14,134 nucleotides of DNA from JTS-RE37 sp041743425 (GTDB lineage Bacteria > Bacteroidota > Bacteroidia > Flavobacteriales > Flavobacteriaceae). Where the stretch lies: positions 1-14,134 of the forward strand of contig JBGTMS010000012.1 of assembly GCA_041743425.1 (NCBI GenBank), given 5' to 3'. Positions within the stretch are counted from its first letter, which is position 1. The number at the start of each line of letters is the position of its first letter. The position numbers and the translations under genes are program-made. The notes under the pieces were generated by a model. That model was not told where the DNA came from. It saw nothing but the letters and a program-made list of their open reading frames with translations, and did not search any database. Shown here piece after piece: positions 1 through 9,017 of the stretch.

Positions 1-836
1 TCGCTGATGGTGTGATGCGGACTTCTGAACGGTCGCTGGCTCATCAGGCCCATGTTTCTGATCTTACCCACCACACTATGTATCTTGGTTGTTTCCAGGG
101 CTTCACTGAGCGTCATCGGTGGCAGGATGGATGGCAACCGCTTGGCTAGCATGGTTTTGCCAGCTCCTGGCGGACCGATCAGGATGATATTGTGGCCTCC
201 GGCCGCTGCAATTTCCATACACCTCTTTATACTTTCCTGCCCTTTGACATCCGAGAAATCAAATTCAGGGAATTCCAGTGATTTCTGAAATTCGGCCCGG
301 ACATCCAGCGTGGTTCTTTCCAGGGAAATGCCCTTATCAAAAAAATCAATCACTTTTTTGATGTTATCCACCCCGTAAACAGTAAGGTCCTGCACAATGG
401 CGGCCTCTCTGGCATTTTTTATGGGGAGTATAAATCCTTCAAAGCCTTCTGCTTTGGCCTGAATGGCGATAGGTAATGCCCCTTTGATGGGTTGCAGACT
501 GCCATCAAGAGATAATTCGCCCATGATGATGTAACGGTCGAGTCGATCCGATTTTATCTGCCCTGAAGCAGTCAATATGCCCAGTGCCAGTGTCAGATCA
601 TAGGCGGATCCCTCCTTTCGCAGATCGGCCGGCGCCAGATTCAGGGTGATCTTCTTACCCGGAATTTTATAACCATTGTTTTTCAGAGCAGCAGCGATTC
701 TGAAATTACTCTCTTTGATAGCATTATCAGGCAGTCCCACCAGATGGTAGCCCACTCCGAAATCTACATTTACTTCTGCCGTAATGGTGGTAGCTTCAAC
801 ACCAAATACCGCACTGCCATACACTTTCGTTAGCAT
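1..836 (-). CDS. comM: YifB/ComM family Mg-chelatase-like AAA+ ATPase (3' end cut by window)
   Basis: Reading from ATG at 836, 278 codons are visible before the window edge; the family is usually about 510 residues, so the C-terminal part is missing. The start MLTKVYGSAVFG and the ChlI-like N-terminal domain (about residues 20-140, with a PGKKITLNLAPADLRKEG stretch) are characteristic. The Mg-chelatase AAA+ domain follows, with Walker A GPPGAGKT at residues 221-228 and the family motif RPFRSPHHTIS at the truncated end. In gammaproteobacteria ComM is a hexameric helicase that extends branch migration during natural transformation. In Bacteroidota the role is inferred from homology only. It is the last visible gene of the minus-strand block, 181 bases beyond the acylase stop. 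Family assignment is firm; the transformation role is less certain. Confidence 0.93.
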   Translation of the reverse strand, partial: MLTKVYGSAVFGVEATTITAEVNVDFGVGYHLVGLPDNAIKESNFRIAAALKNNGYKIPGKKITLNLAPADLRKEGSAYDLTLALGILTASGQIKSDRLDRYIIMGELSLDGSLQPIKGALPIAIQAKAEGFEGFILPIKNAREAAIVQDLTVYGVDNIKKVIDFFDKGISLERTTLDVRAEFQKSLEFPEFDFSDVKGQESIKRCMEIAAAGGHNIILIGPPGAGKTMLAKRLPSILPPMTLSEALETTKIHSVVGKIRNMGLMSQRPFRSPHHTIS

Positions 837-958
837 GAATCAATTTATTAATATCTGTCTGGAGAGGGATTCCCGGAGTGCAGGGGCTTTGAAAATTCAA
901 TGCTAATCAAAAATTGCCACCCGGTAATCTGACAGCGCCCGGTAAATATGAGGTGAGG

Positions 959-979
959 TCCTGAAATCTACTTTCAGGA
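959..979 (-). terminator. Perfect 8-bp inverted repeat downstream of the acylase gene
   Basis: TCCTGAAA (959-966) and TTTCAGGA (972-979) are perfectly complementary around a 5-base loop. The hairpin lies about 39 bases after the stop of the penicillin-acylase gene and upstream of comM. It could mark the 3' end of the acylase transcript, but no T-tract follows on the minus strand, so it is not a canonical intrinsic terminator. An mRNA-stabilising hairpin is equally possible. Confidence 0.35.
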
Positions 980-1017
980 AAGAGAAAACAGTTCGGAGTA
1001 TATCCTTAGATAGGATT

Positions 1018-3414
1018 TCATTTCGGAACAGGCAAAAAGATGAGCTGGGTTTCCGCAGTGGTCCGGATCTCCTTTTCATTCATCATCATTTTACGGAATT
1101 TACCCTGCCGGTACAGGACCGCCTGATCTTCATAATGGGAACTAAATGGATTTCCTGATTGCCCGGTAGGCAGAATACTGAGGCTGTTCTCAAGATCGGC
1201 ATAATCGATCACCCTTCTAGTGGACGGCCCTGAGCTCACTTCATACTGCCCTGACCCCAAATAATCAAAGGACATGTTATTAATTACCTCACGACTACCT
1301 TCAACAGGAAAAGGCCCGACATTAAAGAAAGATCTTAAGCTGGCAATACTTCCAATGGGATGCCGGTGTTCCAGGGTATGTACCTGATCCCACGTCCATT
1401 TTTCCTGATCTTCCCCCAGTTCCCTGGTAAGGGCCGCTACCGCCTCAATAAAAGAATTGTTAACAACCTCCTTCTTGCCTTCCACTTTTCCCACAGTGCC
1501 CCTATGATCCCACCAAATCGATTGGGTTTTCCTGGCCATGGGTGCTATAAGTTCCTTATGAAAGTGAGTCATCAGAAACTGTGCAAAGCGTTCCTCTCCC
1601 AATTCATCAGAAAAGGTTCCTTTTAAGAAGAAATACATCCATCGATGGAAAACGGTAGCGGCTACGCTTTCCAATGGATAGTCACCCTTCCACGAGGTAA
1701 GTATGTCCAAGACTTTTGCCTGTTGATCTGTCAGCGTGTTGACATCGATTAGCGTGGCCAGGTCCGAAACAATCGAGGCATTAACGGTAGAGGTCATATC
1801 GACTAACATCTTTGAAGTGGATTCTGTATCCCAGTCATTTTTACCGGAAAGTAATTGAATAATCCTATCTGCCCTGTTTTCCGGTAGATAATAACCCGGA
1901 TAGAGGGTTCCGGCAACAGAATCGGGTTGACTATTGGCAGAAAAGACAAATTGCACGGGGGGATTGATAGCATGGGGGTTCTCCGAAAAGTCGAGGTAGC
2001 GGACAGGTTCGTTTTCCGATCCTGAGCCCTCAAGGATGAATCTCGTATCCGTACTGTCCGGCATCAGGTATAATTTTGCCGCAGCCCACCATGCTATGTT
2101 ACCCTGCGCATCGCCATACATCATATTCAGACCTGGCGCCGCAATGGAGGATATCGCCGTCCGGAACTGAGACCAGTCTTGGGCATGGCTTATCCCATAC
2201 AAGGCTTCCATCACCTTATTTTCCGATTTGGTGTAAGTCCAAGACATACTTATTGGTCGCGACGCGCTCAGCAGTTCCAAAAGGTCATTCATCACAGGTC
2301 CATGTCTTGATTTCCTATATGAAAATGAAACAGGCTTCTCTCCTTTTACCAGAATCGTTCTGGTCTTATACTCAAAGGGCTTCCAGCTTTCCTCCGTCAG
2401 ATACATGCTTGTGTCGGAAGGATGGAGCTCCTCATAATAAAAATCGATGTCGTCATTCTCAAACATGGTGATCCCATATGCGAGGTTGCGGTCATGACCC
2501 AACAGCGGAAAAGGAATTCCCGCCAGATGGTAGCCGTATTTTTCATAGCCCGGACTGTTCAAATGTGCTTCATACCAGACCGAAGGTTGTGCAAAACCGA
2601 TATGAGGATCATTAGAAAGGATCACTTTCCCGCTCCTGGTTTTGCCCGGTCCTATAACCCAGCTATTGCTTCCTATAAACTGTGGTACAGGAATTTTGGA
2701 AAGGTTGGAATGAGTAAGCGCGGTCAGATCACCGGCCTGTTCTACGGCGGAATTAGTTTTATTTCTCATTTTCCCGGTCAGGCCCTTCGCAGAGATACCC
2801 AAATCAGTCAGATATTCGGCCCCCAGTGTATCACGCAGGTGGGTGAGCAAGGGATCCGTTTTTTGCGCCATGGCAAAACTGTATCCCATGTAACCGATCG
2901 AATTCAGGATATCACGGAGACTGAACGAGCGTTTTTCAATGCCCGTAAGATAGAATTCTATGGGTGTTGGTCCTTCATCCACAAATTGATTGATACCATC
3001 CAGGTAGGCCTGTGAAATTTGGAGCATGGGCGCTTTCTGATCCATATTCGCCAGGGTTTGAGAAGTTGCGTCGTCAATCCCCAGTGCAAGGAACATTTTG
3101 TCCGTGCCAATCAGGTCCTTTCCAAAAACCTCCGCCAATCCACCGGCCGCCACACGGCGCAAAAGTTCCATTTGCCAAAGTCGGTCCTGCGCATGTACAT
3201 AACCAAGGGCTCTGAAAGTGTCTTCCTCAGAGTTTCCATAAATATGAGGTATCCCATATATGTCATAGAACACCTCAACCTTTCCGGAAAGTCCTTTCAG
3301 GTCTTTTTCTCCCTCGTAATCCGGCTTCATCCTTTGAACGAAAAAAAATCCGGCGATAACAAGGACGAGGAGCAGGAAAAATAAAGCAAGAAAGACCTTT
3401 TTAATTATATTCAT
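1018..3414 (-). CDS. Penicillin acylase family protein (membrane-anchored Ntn hydrolase)
   Basis: This is a 798-residue precursor, a normal length for penicillin G acylase / acylhomoserine-lactone acylase relatives. Residues about 8-27 form a single hydrophobic segment after a short lysine-containing N-terminus, so the protein is probably exported and either membrane-anchored or given an uncleaved signal. The N-terminal half has the family's DIYGIPHIYG and YVHAQDRLWQMELLRR blocks. The predicted autocatalytic cleavage and nucleophile site is GSNSW, with Ser249 becoming the N-terminal nucleophile of the beta chain. GHDRNLAYGIT (about 306-316) is another conserved block. The family hydrolyses amide bonds of penicillins, acyl-homoserine lactones or related N-acyl compounds; the substrate here cannot be read from sequence. 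It is preceded by a 176-base gap after dsbD, so it may have its own promoter, though none was recognised. Stop is TGA. Confidence 0.93.
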   Translation of the reverse strand: MNIIKKVFLALFFLLLVLVIAGFFFVQRMKPDYEGEKDLKGLSGKVEVFYDIYGIPHIYGNSEEDTFRALGYVHAQDRLWQMELLRRVAAGGLAEVFGKDLIGTDKMFLALGIDDATSQTLANMDQKAPMLQISQAYLDGINQFVDEGPTPIEFYLTGIEKRSFSLRDILNSIGYMGYSFAMAQKTDPLLTHLRDTLGAEYLTDLGISAKGLTGKMRNKTNSAVEQAGDLTALTHSNLSKIPVPQFIGSNSWVIGPGKTRSGKVILSNDPHIGFAQPSVWYEAHLNSPGYEKYGYHLAGIPFPLLGHDRNLAYGITMFENDDIDFYYEELHPSDTSMYLTEESWKPFEYKTRTILVKGEKPVSFSYRKSRHGPVMNDLLELLSASRPISMSWTYTKSENKVMEALYGISHAQDWSQFRTAISSIAAPGLNMMYGDAQGNIAWWAAAKLYLMPDSTDTRFILEGSGSENEPVRYLDFSENPHAINPPVQFVFSANSQPDSVAGTLYPGYYLPENRADRIIQLLSGKNDWDTESTSKMLVDMTSTVNASIVSDLATLIDVNTLTDQQAKVLDILTSWKGDYPLESVAATVFHRWMYFFLKGTFSDELGEERFAQFLMTHFHKELIAPMARKTQSIWWDHRGTVGKVEGKKEVVNNSFIEAVAALTRELGEDQEKWTWDQVHTLEHRHPIGSIASLRSFFNVGPFPVEGSREVINNMSFDYLGSGQYEVSSGPSTRRVIDYADLENSLSILPTGQSGNPFSSHYEDQAVLYRQGKFRKMMMNEKEIRTTAETQLIFLPVPK

Positions 3415-3590
3415 AACCCTGTATTCTTATTGGATATGTCACCTCTATTAAGGAATTTACGGTTGACCGCATATGCTGAAAGGAGGGTAACTGCAAATGG
3501 CAATAGCTGCACCGCCAACCTGCTCAGAGCGGGCAACGACTGAAATATTCCTAAATAAAGATACGCAGTTTATATTGGAAGCGTGGCTGA

Positions 3591-5576
3591 TTATTTAAGC
3601 ACGGCCTGGGGAGATCCCCTGTACTTGTTCAGGCCACTGAGAAGCCATTCCCTATACTCATCACTTCCCGCATTCTGAATGGCCCCATTAAGCAATTCAA
3701 GTTCAGGAGACAAAAGAATATAATAGGGTTGTGATACCGCGCCGAAATTGAGTGCCTGAAAGGTTCCCCATTTTTGGCCAACCGTGGTAATCTCCTTTAC
3801 GCGCCCCGAAGGCATCTGATAGTTGAACTGTTCCGCTAATGGCAAGTTTTTTCGATCATCTACATAGAGCGAGATGAGAATGTAATCGTCCTTGAGGATG
3901 GGATAGATGTCCGGTTCGCTCCAAACATTCTCCTCCATCTTGCGGCAATTGACACACGCCCATCCTGTAAAGTCAAGCAGAATCGGCTTCCCAGACTCCC
4001 TGGCGTACGCAAGTCCCTTCTCAAAATCCTTAAAGCAATCAATACCCAGGGGACAATCGCTTTTTTGCTTCAGAATACTATAAAAGTCCGGAGGCGGAAA
4101 GCCACTCAATAACTTGAGATGTGTCACCTTGAACAGACCCAGGACAAGATAGAGTGTAAATAAGGCCGCGAACACAGCTGCTGCTTTCCGGAAACGCGAT
4201 GTGATCACAGGACCCCGCCACCAGGAGGATGGAATGCCAAAGAGATAAAGGGTCAAAAGCAGGGACAGGATGATCCAGGCTCCCAGAAATATCTCCCTTT
4301 TAAACAAACCCCAGTTCCCAACCAGGTCAGCATTGGAAAGAAATTTCAACGCGAGGGCGAGTTCAATGAACCCCAGACAGACTTTAACCGTTGTCATCCA
4401 TTCCCCGGACTTGGGCAATGAATTTAACCACGCCGGGAACATTGCGAACAGGCCGAATGGCAGTGCGAGAGCGACACCAAAACCCAGCATCCCCGCGGAC
4501 AAATTAGTGGCTACGTCGCCTTCTGCCAGGGTCGTACTCCCCAAAAGACCTCCCAGAATAGGACCGGTACAGGAGAAGGATACGATGGCCAGGGTAAGCG
4601 CCATAAAAAATATACCCGGTAATCCTCCCACACGCGTAGAAGCGGCATCCAATTTATTGGCCCATGAATTCGGAAGCGTCAGTTCATAGTAGCCGAAGAA
4701 GGAAAAAGCGAAGATTAAAAAAATCAGAAAAAAGAAAATATTCACCCAGATGTTTGTCGCTATAGTATTCAGAATCTGAGAGTCAACGGACTCGAACAGG
4801 TGAAATGGGAGGCTTAGCAAAAAATAAATCACAACAATAAAGAACCCATACATAAGTGCGTTTGCCAGTCCCCTCGATTTGTATTGGGAATGTTTTGTAA
4901 AAAAAGCAACAGTGAGCGGAATCATTGGAAATACACAGGGGGTAAGCAAAGCGATAAGCCCTCCAAGAAAACCAAGTGCGAAGATCATCCATAAGCTGGA
5001 TTCACTTCCGGGAACATCATCAAACCCGGTCTTTAGGAGTTCCGTATTTCTCAGCTCCAGTTTTAACCGCTTTCCAAGTAATGCACTCTTTTCGTCAACC
5101 TCAGTTCCCGGAACCACCGCTGCACTCCCATCCAGAACAAAAACAAAGGTTTCGTCTTTCGGTATGCATACTTCTTTGCACACCTGATAAAATAATTCCA
5201 CTGTTACCTGAGTAACTTCCGGCTGCAGGAGTTTTATTTTCTGAGTAAAGATGGCTTCCTTCTTAAAAAAAGTTTCGTCCACTTCAAAGATATCATTGTA
5301 CTCAGTAATAGTTTTACTTTCCAGGGTCGGGCCCTGAAGTTCATAATCTTCTCCTGCCTTTTTATAGGTGAAAAAACTTGGAAGGGATCCGCCCTCTGCG
5401 GTATGTTGAGAATACACATGCCATCCGGCAAGAATTTCACCTTTAAGCAACAAGGTAACCTCGCCATCCGCTCCTTTAAGAATCTCCTGCGTCCAGGTCA
5501 CAGGTTCGTCCTCAAATTGCCCAAGGCAAGTAAGTGTCGATAGGAATATAAGTAAGCATTGAATGTAATGCTTCAT
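3591..5576 (-). CDS. dsbD: Thiol:disulfide interchange protein, DsbD type (three-domain)
   Basis: This 661-residue protein has the full DsbD layout. A signal peptide (about 1-20) is followed by a periplasmic N-terminal domain with the cysteine pair C133-x3-C137 in YQVCKEVC. The central membrane domain (about 195-485) carries its redox cysteines at C214 (LLTPCVFPMIP) and C336 (SFSCTGPILGG). The C-terminal thioredoxin-like domain has the active site C541-V-N-C544 in GWACVNCRKMEE. DsbD passes electrons from cytoplasmic thioredoxin across the inner membrane to periplasmic disulfide reductases and cytochrome c maturation. A further pair, C508-x5-C514, lies between the last helix and the thioredoxin domain. 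The start ATG overlaps the tilS stop by four bases (ATGA), which points to translational coupling. Stop is TAA. Confidence 0.95.
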   Translation of the reverse strand: MKHYIQCLLIFLSTLTCLGQFEDEPVTWTQEILKGADGEVTLLLKGEILAGWHVYSQHTAEGGSLPSFFTYKKAGEDYELQGPTLESKTITEYNDIFEVDETFFKKEAIFTQKIKLLQPEVTQVTVELFYQVCKEVCIPKDETFVFVLDGSAAVVPGTEVDEKSALLGKRLKLELRNTELLKTGFDDVPGSESSLWMIFALGFLGGLIALLTPCVFPMIPLTVAFFTKHSQYKSRGLANALMYGFFIVVIYFLLSLPFHLFESVDSQILNTIATNIWVNIFFFLIFLIFAFSFFGYYELTLPNSWANKLDAASTRVGGLPGIFFMALTLAIVSFSCTGPILGGLLGSTTLAEGDVATNLSAGMLGFGVALALPFGLFAMFPAWLNSLPKSGEWMTTVKVCLGFIELALALKFLSNADLVGNWGLFKREIFLGAWIILSLLLTLYLFGIPSSWWRGPVITSRFRKAAAVFAALFTLYLVLGLFKVTHLKLLSGFPPPDFYSILKQKSDCPLGIDCFKDFEKGLAYARESGKPILLDFTGWACVNCRKMEENVWSEPDIYPILKDDYILISLYVDDRKNLPLAEQFNYQMPSGRVKEITTVGQKWGTFQALNFGAVSQPYYILLSPELELLNGAIQNAGSDEYREWLLSGLNKYRGSPQAVLK

Positions 5577-6880
5577 TCTAGTATTGTTACCATTAAAATT
5601 TGCCGGGTATTCTCTGTGACCCTGAACCTATGATCAGCCCTGTGACCAATGATCCATACAATCTCATCTCCTGAACAGAGTATCCACTGATCCTCTTTGG
5701 AAAGTTTATCAAATTTCTCATCCTTGAAAAACTTGGAAACTTTTTTTTTCCCATTCATTCCAAGGGGATAAAAATAGTCTCCTTTTTTCCATTTCCTGAC
5801 GACCATCTCCTTGTTTAACGTTTCTTTATCAGCATATAGTATGCCGGGCGCGGCGTGCTTCATCCGTTCAACCGTCTCTATTTTCAGTTCTATCGGAAGA
5901 TCCGATGAGAGATCTGTCAGTGAAAACGGATACGACTTTGACTGTTCCTCCTTCAATTCCATCAAAAGCAAAGTATCTCTGTCCTTTACCAGTCTGTGGC
6001 TACCGGAAACTAATTCTTTTCCACTCATTGTCGTCAACAGCCTGACAACGTCCTCCCATTCCCGGAAACCATACTCCCTGAACAAAGCATAGATGTATGG
6101 CTTCAGAGGATGTAATTCCTTTAGGGGGGCCACATCTATTTCTATGTATCCCTTTTTAACTCTGAACAAATGGCTTTTTAATAAAGCGATATGGACCGCA
6201 AGTATGTCACTATTCCCTTTGAGGTATTCGGAGGTTTTAATGAAGTTCCGTATAAAGGCGGGGTGAAGTTCTTTTAATTTAGGGACAATGTCATGTCTGA
6301 TCCTGTTACGCAGGTATTTTTTTTCGTTATTACTACTGTCTTGACGCCACGAAAATCCTTTGCTTAGCGCATATCCCAGAATATCATCGCTGGAAAAGCG
6401 GAGCAAAGGCCGGGCCACTCCTGCGGAATTCTCAGGGATACCAAGAAGTCCGTCAATCCCTGTGCCTCTTGAAAGATTGATCACAAAAGTTTCCAGAGCA
6501 TCATCAGCGTGGTGCGCGGTGACCAATATTTCCATTCCGTTCTCAGACATCAACTCCCTGAACCAGGTATATCGCAGCTCTCTGGCAACCATCTGGACGG
6601 ATCCCTTTTTATTTTTTATATCCAGCACTGGATCAAACTGCTTCAAATGGATCTTTTTATTCAACTGTTCTGCAAGCCCCACAACAAACTTTTCATCCAC
6701 ATTGCTTTCCTCTCCCCGTAGATGAAAATTACAGTGAGCCATCTCAAAATCAAGATTGAGCGAATTGCACAAATGTGTAAGGACTACACTGTCGATACCA
6801 CCGCTACAAGCCAGCAGGAATGGGGACGCTAGCAATTCAGGAAAATTTCCGGTCAGATGTTCATTGAATTCGGTCAGCAT
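5573..6880 (-). CDS. tilS: tRNA(Ile)-lysidine synthase TilS
   Basis: TilS uses ATP and lysine to convert C34 of the CAU-anticodon tRNA-Ile to lysidine, which lets it read AUA codons instead of AUG; it is normally essential and cytoplasmic. The 435-residue protein has the N-type ATP-pyrophosphatase PP-loop SGGIDS at residues 26-31. It also has the family blocks TAHHADDALET (121-131), GTGIDGLLGIP (139-149) and DSSN...YLRNRIRH (181-196). The C-terminal TilS domain (about 365-435) has the RKWKKGDYFYPLGMNGKKKVSKFF-type signature. Its TGA stop overlaps the dsbD start by four bases. It lies 95 bases downstream of pabB on the same strand, so it may be read from the pabB transcript or from its own unrecognised promoter. 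Confidence 0.96.
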   Translation of the reverse strand: MLTEFNEHLTGNFPELLASPFLLACSGGIDSVVLTHLCNSLNLDFEMAHCNFHLRGEESNVDEKFVVGLAEQLNKKIHLKQFDPVLDIKNKKGSVQMVARELRYTWFRELMSENGMEILVTAHHADDALETFVINLSRGTGIDGLLGIPENSAGVARPLLRFSSDDILGYALSKGFSWRQDSSNNEKKYLRNRIRHDIVPKLKELHPAFIRNFIKTSEYLKGNSDILAVHIALLKSHLFRVKKGYIEIDVAPLKELHPLKPYIYALFREYGFREWEDVVRLLTTMSGKELVSGSHRLVKDRDTLLLMELKEEQSKSYPFSLTDLSSDLPIELKIETVERMKHAAPGILYADKETLNKEMVVRKWKKGDYFYPLGMNGKKKVSKFFKDEKFDKLSKEDQWILCSGDEIVWIIGHRADHRFRVTENTRQILMVTILE

Positions 6881-6975
6881 GGGATAAAGGTAAAAATAAA
6901 AGCCCTCCTATCCGTAGCATACCCCGGCAAACTGCATTATCCGACATTGTATGAGATCTATTGAAATTACCACGT

Positions 6976-8283
6976 TTAGTGTCCTTCCAGAACTTCCCGC
7001 ATCGCCCTCGCTTTTAACAGGCATTCATCATATTCCATTTCCGGAACTGATCGGGCTGTAATGGCACTTCCTACAGAAAAGGAGACAAACCTCCTGGCTT
7101 CATTATAAAGAATGCTCCGTATGACGACATTGAAATCAAAATCATTATCCGGCGTGATGTAGCCCAGAGCGCCACTATAAGCGCCTCTTTTGGTCATCTC
7201 ATATTCCTCGATGATTTTCAAGGCGGAAAATTTAGGGGCCCCCGTCATACTTCCCATAGGAAAAGTCTCCCGCAATAGTTGTATAGGGTTTTTATCGACG
7301 GCTACCCTGGCGCTCACGGTAGAAACAAGTTGATGCACCTGTTTATAGGTCTTGATCCTGCAGAGGTCATTTACCTGAACACTCCCCCGGACAGCGCTTT
7401 TGGACAGATCATTTCGTACCAGGTCCACGATCATGATATTCTCCGCACGTTCCTTGGGACTATGCATTAATGCAAGCCTGTAACGTGCATCAGCTTTTTT
7501 AAGTTGAGATCTTTTAGCTGTGCCTTTAATAGGTTGGGAGAGCAGCAGTCCGCCGATTTTTTTGAGGAACCGTTCAGGAGAGGCGGAAAGTAAATAAAAT
7601 TGGTCCAGTTTTAAAAAAGCGGCAAAAGGTGTCTGGGAAATTGTATTGAGGCGCTTGTAAGTTTTTAAGGGATCTATCCGGGTATTTTCTAAGAAGAATT
7701 CCTGACAGAAATTGGCTTCATAAATATTTCCCCGGTGAATATGTTCAAGAATGGCCTGTACTCTGGAATGATAGGCCTCCCTGGGCATACGCATCCGCAA
7801 CCGGGAATCCTGCTCCCTCCTATGTCCTAGCACTCCCTCCTTCCCCCCTTCCAATTTCATAATACTATGAAAATCACTGTTTATTTCCGAGCTAAAATCA
7901 ATCAGATAAATGAATTCTGCCCGGTTACCGGTGATCCTTATCACTTTTTTAGGTTGAAAAAAGCAGAGGTCGGGGAAACCCAGACCATCCGTATTATGGG
8001 AGGTCAGAGGTTCCAGATCATTTTTCATATCATACCCGATGTAGCCAAAAAGCCAATCCGTTGTTTTTTGATGGTATTCCTCCAGTGCCCGGAACCCACC
8101 TGAATGATTCACAACCAAAGAAGTCACTGCATCTACCGCCAGGAGAAAATCCAGCGAACCATAGGGGTCCTGATGGCCATTACTGTCCAACCATACCACT
8201 TCGTTATATCCGGAGGTCCATGCCAAAAGCCGGTGTTTGAATCCTGCCTTGTCAGTCAGTTGAAAGGATTGGTGTGTGCGCAA
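6976..8283 (-). CDS. pabB: Aminodeoxychorismate synthase component I (PabB)
   Basis: This 435-residue chorismate-binding enzyme turns chorismate plus ammonia into 4-amino-4-deoxychorismate for folate synthesis. The motif QPIKGT (K253) marks PabB: PabB has lysine here, where anthranilate synthase TrpE has alanine (PIAGT). Other family blocks are SASPERFL (233-240), ENIMIVDLVRNDLS (281-294), ETFPMGSMTGAPK (339-351) and GAYSGALGYI (367-376). The start codon is TTG at 8283. An in-frame TAG lies at 8290-8292 and the N-terminus aligns with PabB from here, so no longer start is possible. The TTG comes 1 base after the stop of the upstream flavoprotein gene, which suggests translational coupling. No pabA or pabC is visible in the window. 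Confidence 0.92.
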   Translation of the reverse strand: MRTHQSFQLTDKAGFKHRLLAWTSGYNEVVWLDSNGHQDPYGSLDFLLAVDAVTSLVVNHSGGFRALEEYHQKTTDWLFGYIGYDMKNDLEPLTSHNTDGLGFPDLCFFQPKKVIRITGNRAEFIYLIDFSSEINSDFHSIMKLEGGKEGVLGHRREQDSRLRMRMPREAYHSRVQAILEHIHRGNIYEANFCQEFFLENTRIDPLKTYKRLNTISQTPFAAFLKLDQFYLLSASPERFLKKIGGLLLSQPIKGTAKRSQLKKADARYRLALMHSPKERAENIMIVDLVRNDLSKSAVRGSVQVNDLCRIKTYKQVHQLVSTVSARVAVDKNPIQLLRETFPMGSMTGAPKFSALKIIEEYEMTKRGAYSGALGYITPDNDFDFNVVIRSILYNEARRFVSFSVGSAITARSVPEMEYDECLLKARAMREVLEGH

Positions 8284-8284
8284 T

Positions 8285-8821
8285 TTAGGCTATTTCGGAG
8301 AGAAATTTATCCAGAGCTGCCCGATGTTCCGCAGCCAGAGATTCATTAAGTATTCCCTTATCCGGGTCAAAATTCTCCTTAAAGGATGGAAGGGAAAAAG
8401 TAGCTACCACAGTTCCTCCAAATCGGGGTATGAGGTCATTGATTACACTGAGTGACGAGGCACCGCCCCCGGCACCCGGTGAAGTGGACATAAGAAGTAT
8501 TTTGTTATTCATAAGAAATTTGCGGTCAAGCCGTGAAAGCCAGTCAATCAGGTTCTTAAAATACGCGGATGGATTTCTGTTGTTCTCGTTAACGGAAATA
8601 ATAAGCCCATCCGCCTGTTCTATCTCATCTCTGAGTTCTGACAGGGAATTAGAAAAGCCCCGTTCCCGTTCATGATCGGCGCTGTACATCGGGAAGGGGT
8701 AATGCGTCATGTTCAGAAGCTGAATTTTATGCTCCTGCACCAGTGATGCCGTATAACTGACTAATTTAAAGTTGATTGAAGTGGACGAATTACTTCCGGC
8801 GAATGCCAATACTGCAGCCAT
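8285..8821 (-). CDS. NADPH-dependent FMN reductase family flavoprotein
   Basis: A 178-residue flavodoxin-fold protein. The N-terminal MAAVLAFAGSNSSTSIN carries the FMN-phosphate loop GSNSSTSxN. The middle block ENNRNPSAYFKNLIDWLSR matches the family pattern P-x-x-(L/F)-KN-x-IDW-x-SR, followed by MSTSPGAGGG. Such proteins reduce FMN, quinones, azo dyes or chromate with NAD(P)H; the true substrate is unknown. The frame is open up to 8947, but ATG at 8821 is chosen because it puts the flavin loop at the usual distance from the N-terminus and gives the normal family length. The upstream extension would also run through a likely divergent promoter region. It is followed by pabB with a 1-base gap. 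Its relation to folate synthesis is not known; co-transcription is inferred. Confidence 0.88.
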   Translation of the reverse strand: MAAVLAFAGSNSSTSINFKLVSYTASLVQEHKIQLLNMTHYPFPMYSADHERERGFSNSLSELRDEIEQADGLIISVNENNRNPSAYFKNLIDWLSRLDRKFLMNNKILLMSTSPGAGGGASSLSVINDLIPRFGGTVVATFSLPSFKENFDPDKGILNESLAAEHRAALDKFLSEIA

Positions 8822-8880
8822 ACCATCTAAATTGTGTAACGAAAATACCGCAATTAGTGGGTATTTGCGACTATTTTGTA

Positions 8881-8888
8881 TAATTTTG
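8881..8888 (+). promoter_or_regulatory. Candidate Bacteroidota -7 promoter element for the acyltransferase gene
   Basis: TAATTTTG matches the Bacteroidota -7 consensus TAnnTTTG exactly and sits in an AT-rich patch of the divergent spacer. Transcription would start near 8895. No well-spaced TTG -33 box is present: the nearest TTTG (8864-8867) is only 13 bases away, so the assignment is tentative. Confidence 0.4.
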
Positions 8889-9017
8889 CACTTCGAAAGA
8901 TCCAAAGTAACTGTCGCACAAGTATATAGAGGGGGGAAGCTACCCAAATACGTATATATTGGAAGGTAGTTGTTTATTCAGCAGGCTTGGGTCTGTTCCC
9001 GGTCAATAGTAACAAAG

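Noticed and set aside
2422..3015. Plus-strand 197-codon frame inside the acylase gene
   Set aside because: It is antisense to a strongly supported coding sequence and has no family-like features.
8822..8947. 42-residue N-terminal extension of the FMN reductase-like protein
   Set aside because: The extension precedes the conserved flavin-binding start, would make the protein longer than the family, and overlaps the divergent promoter region.
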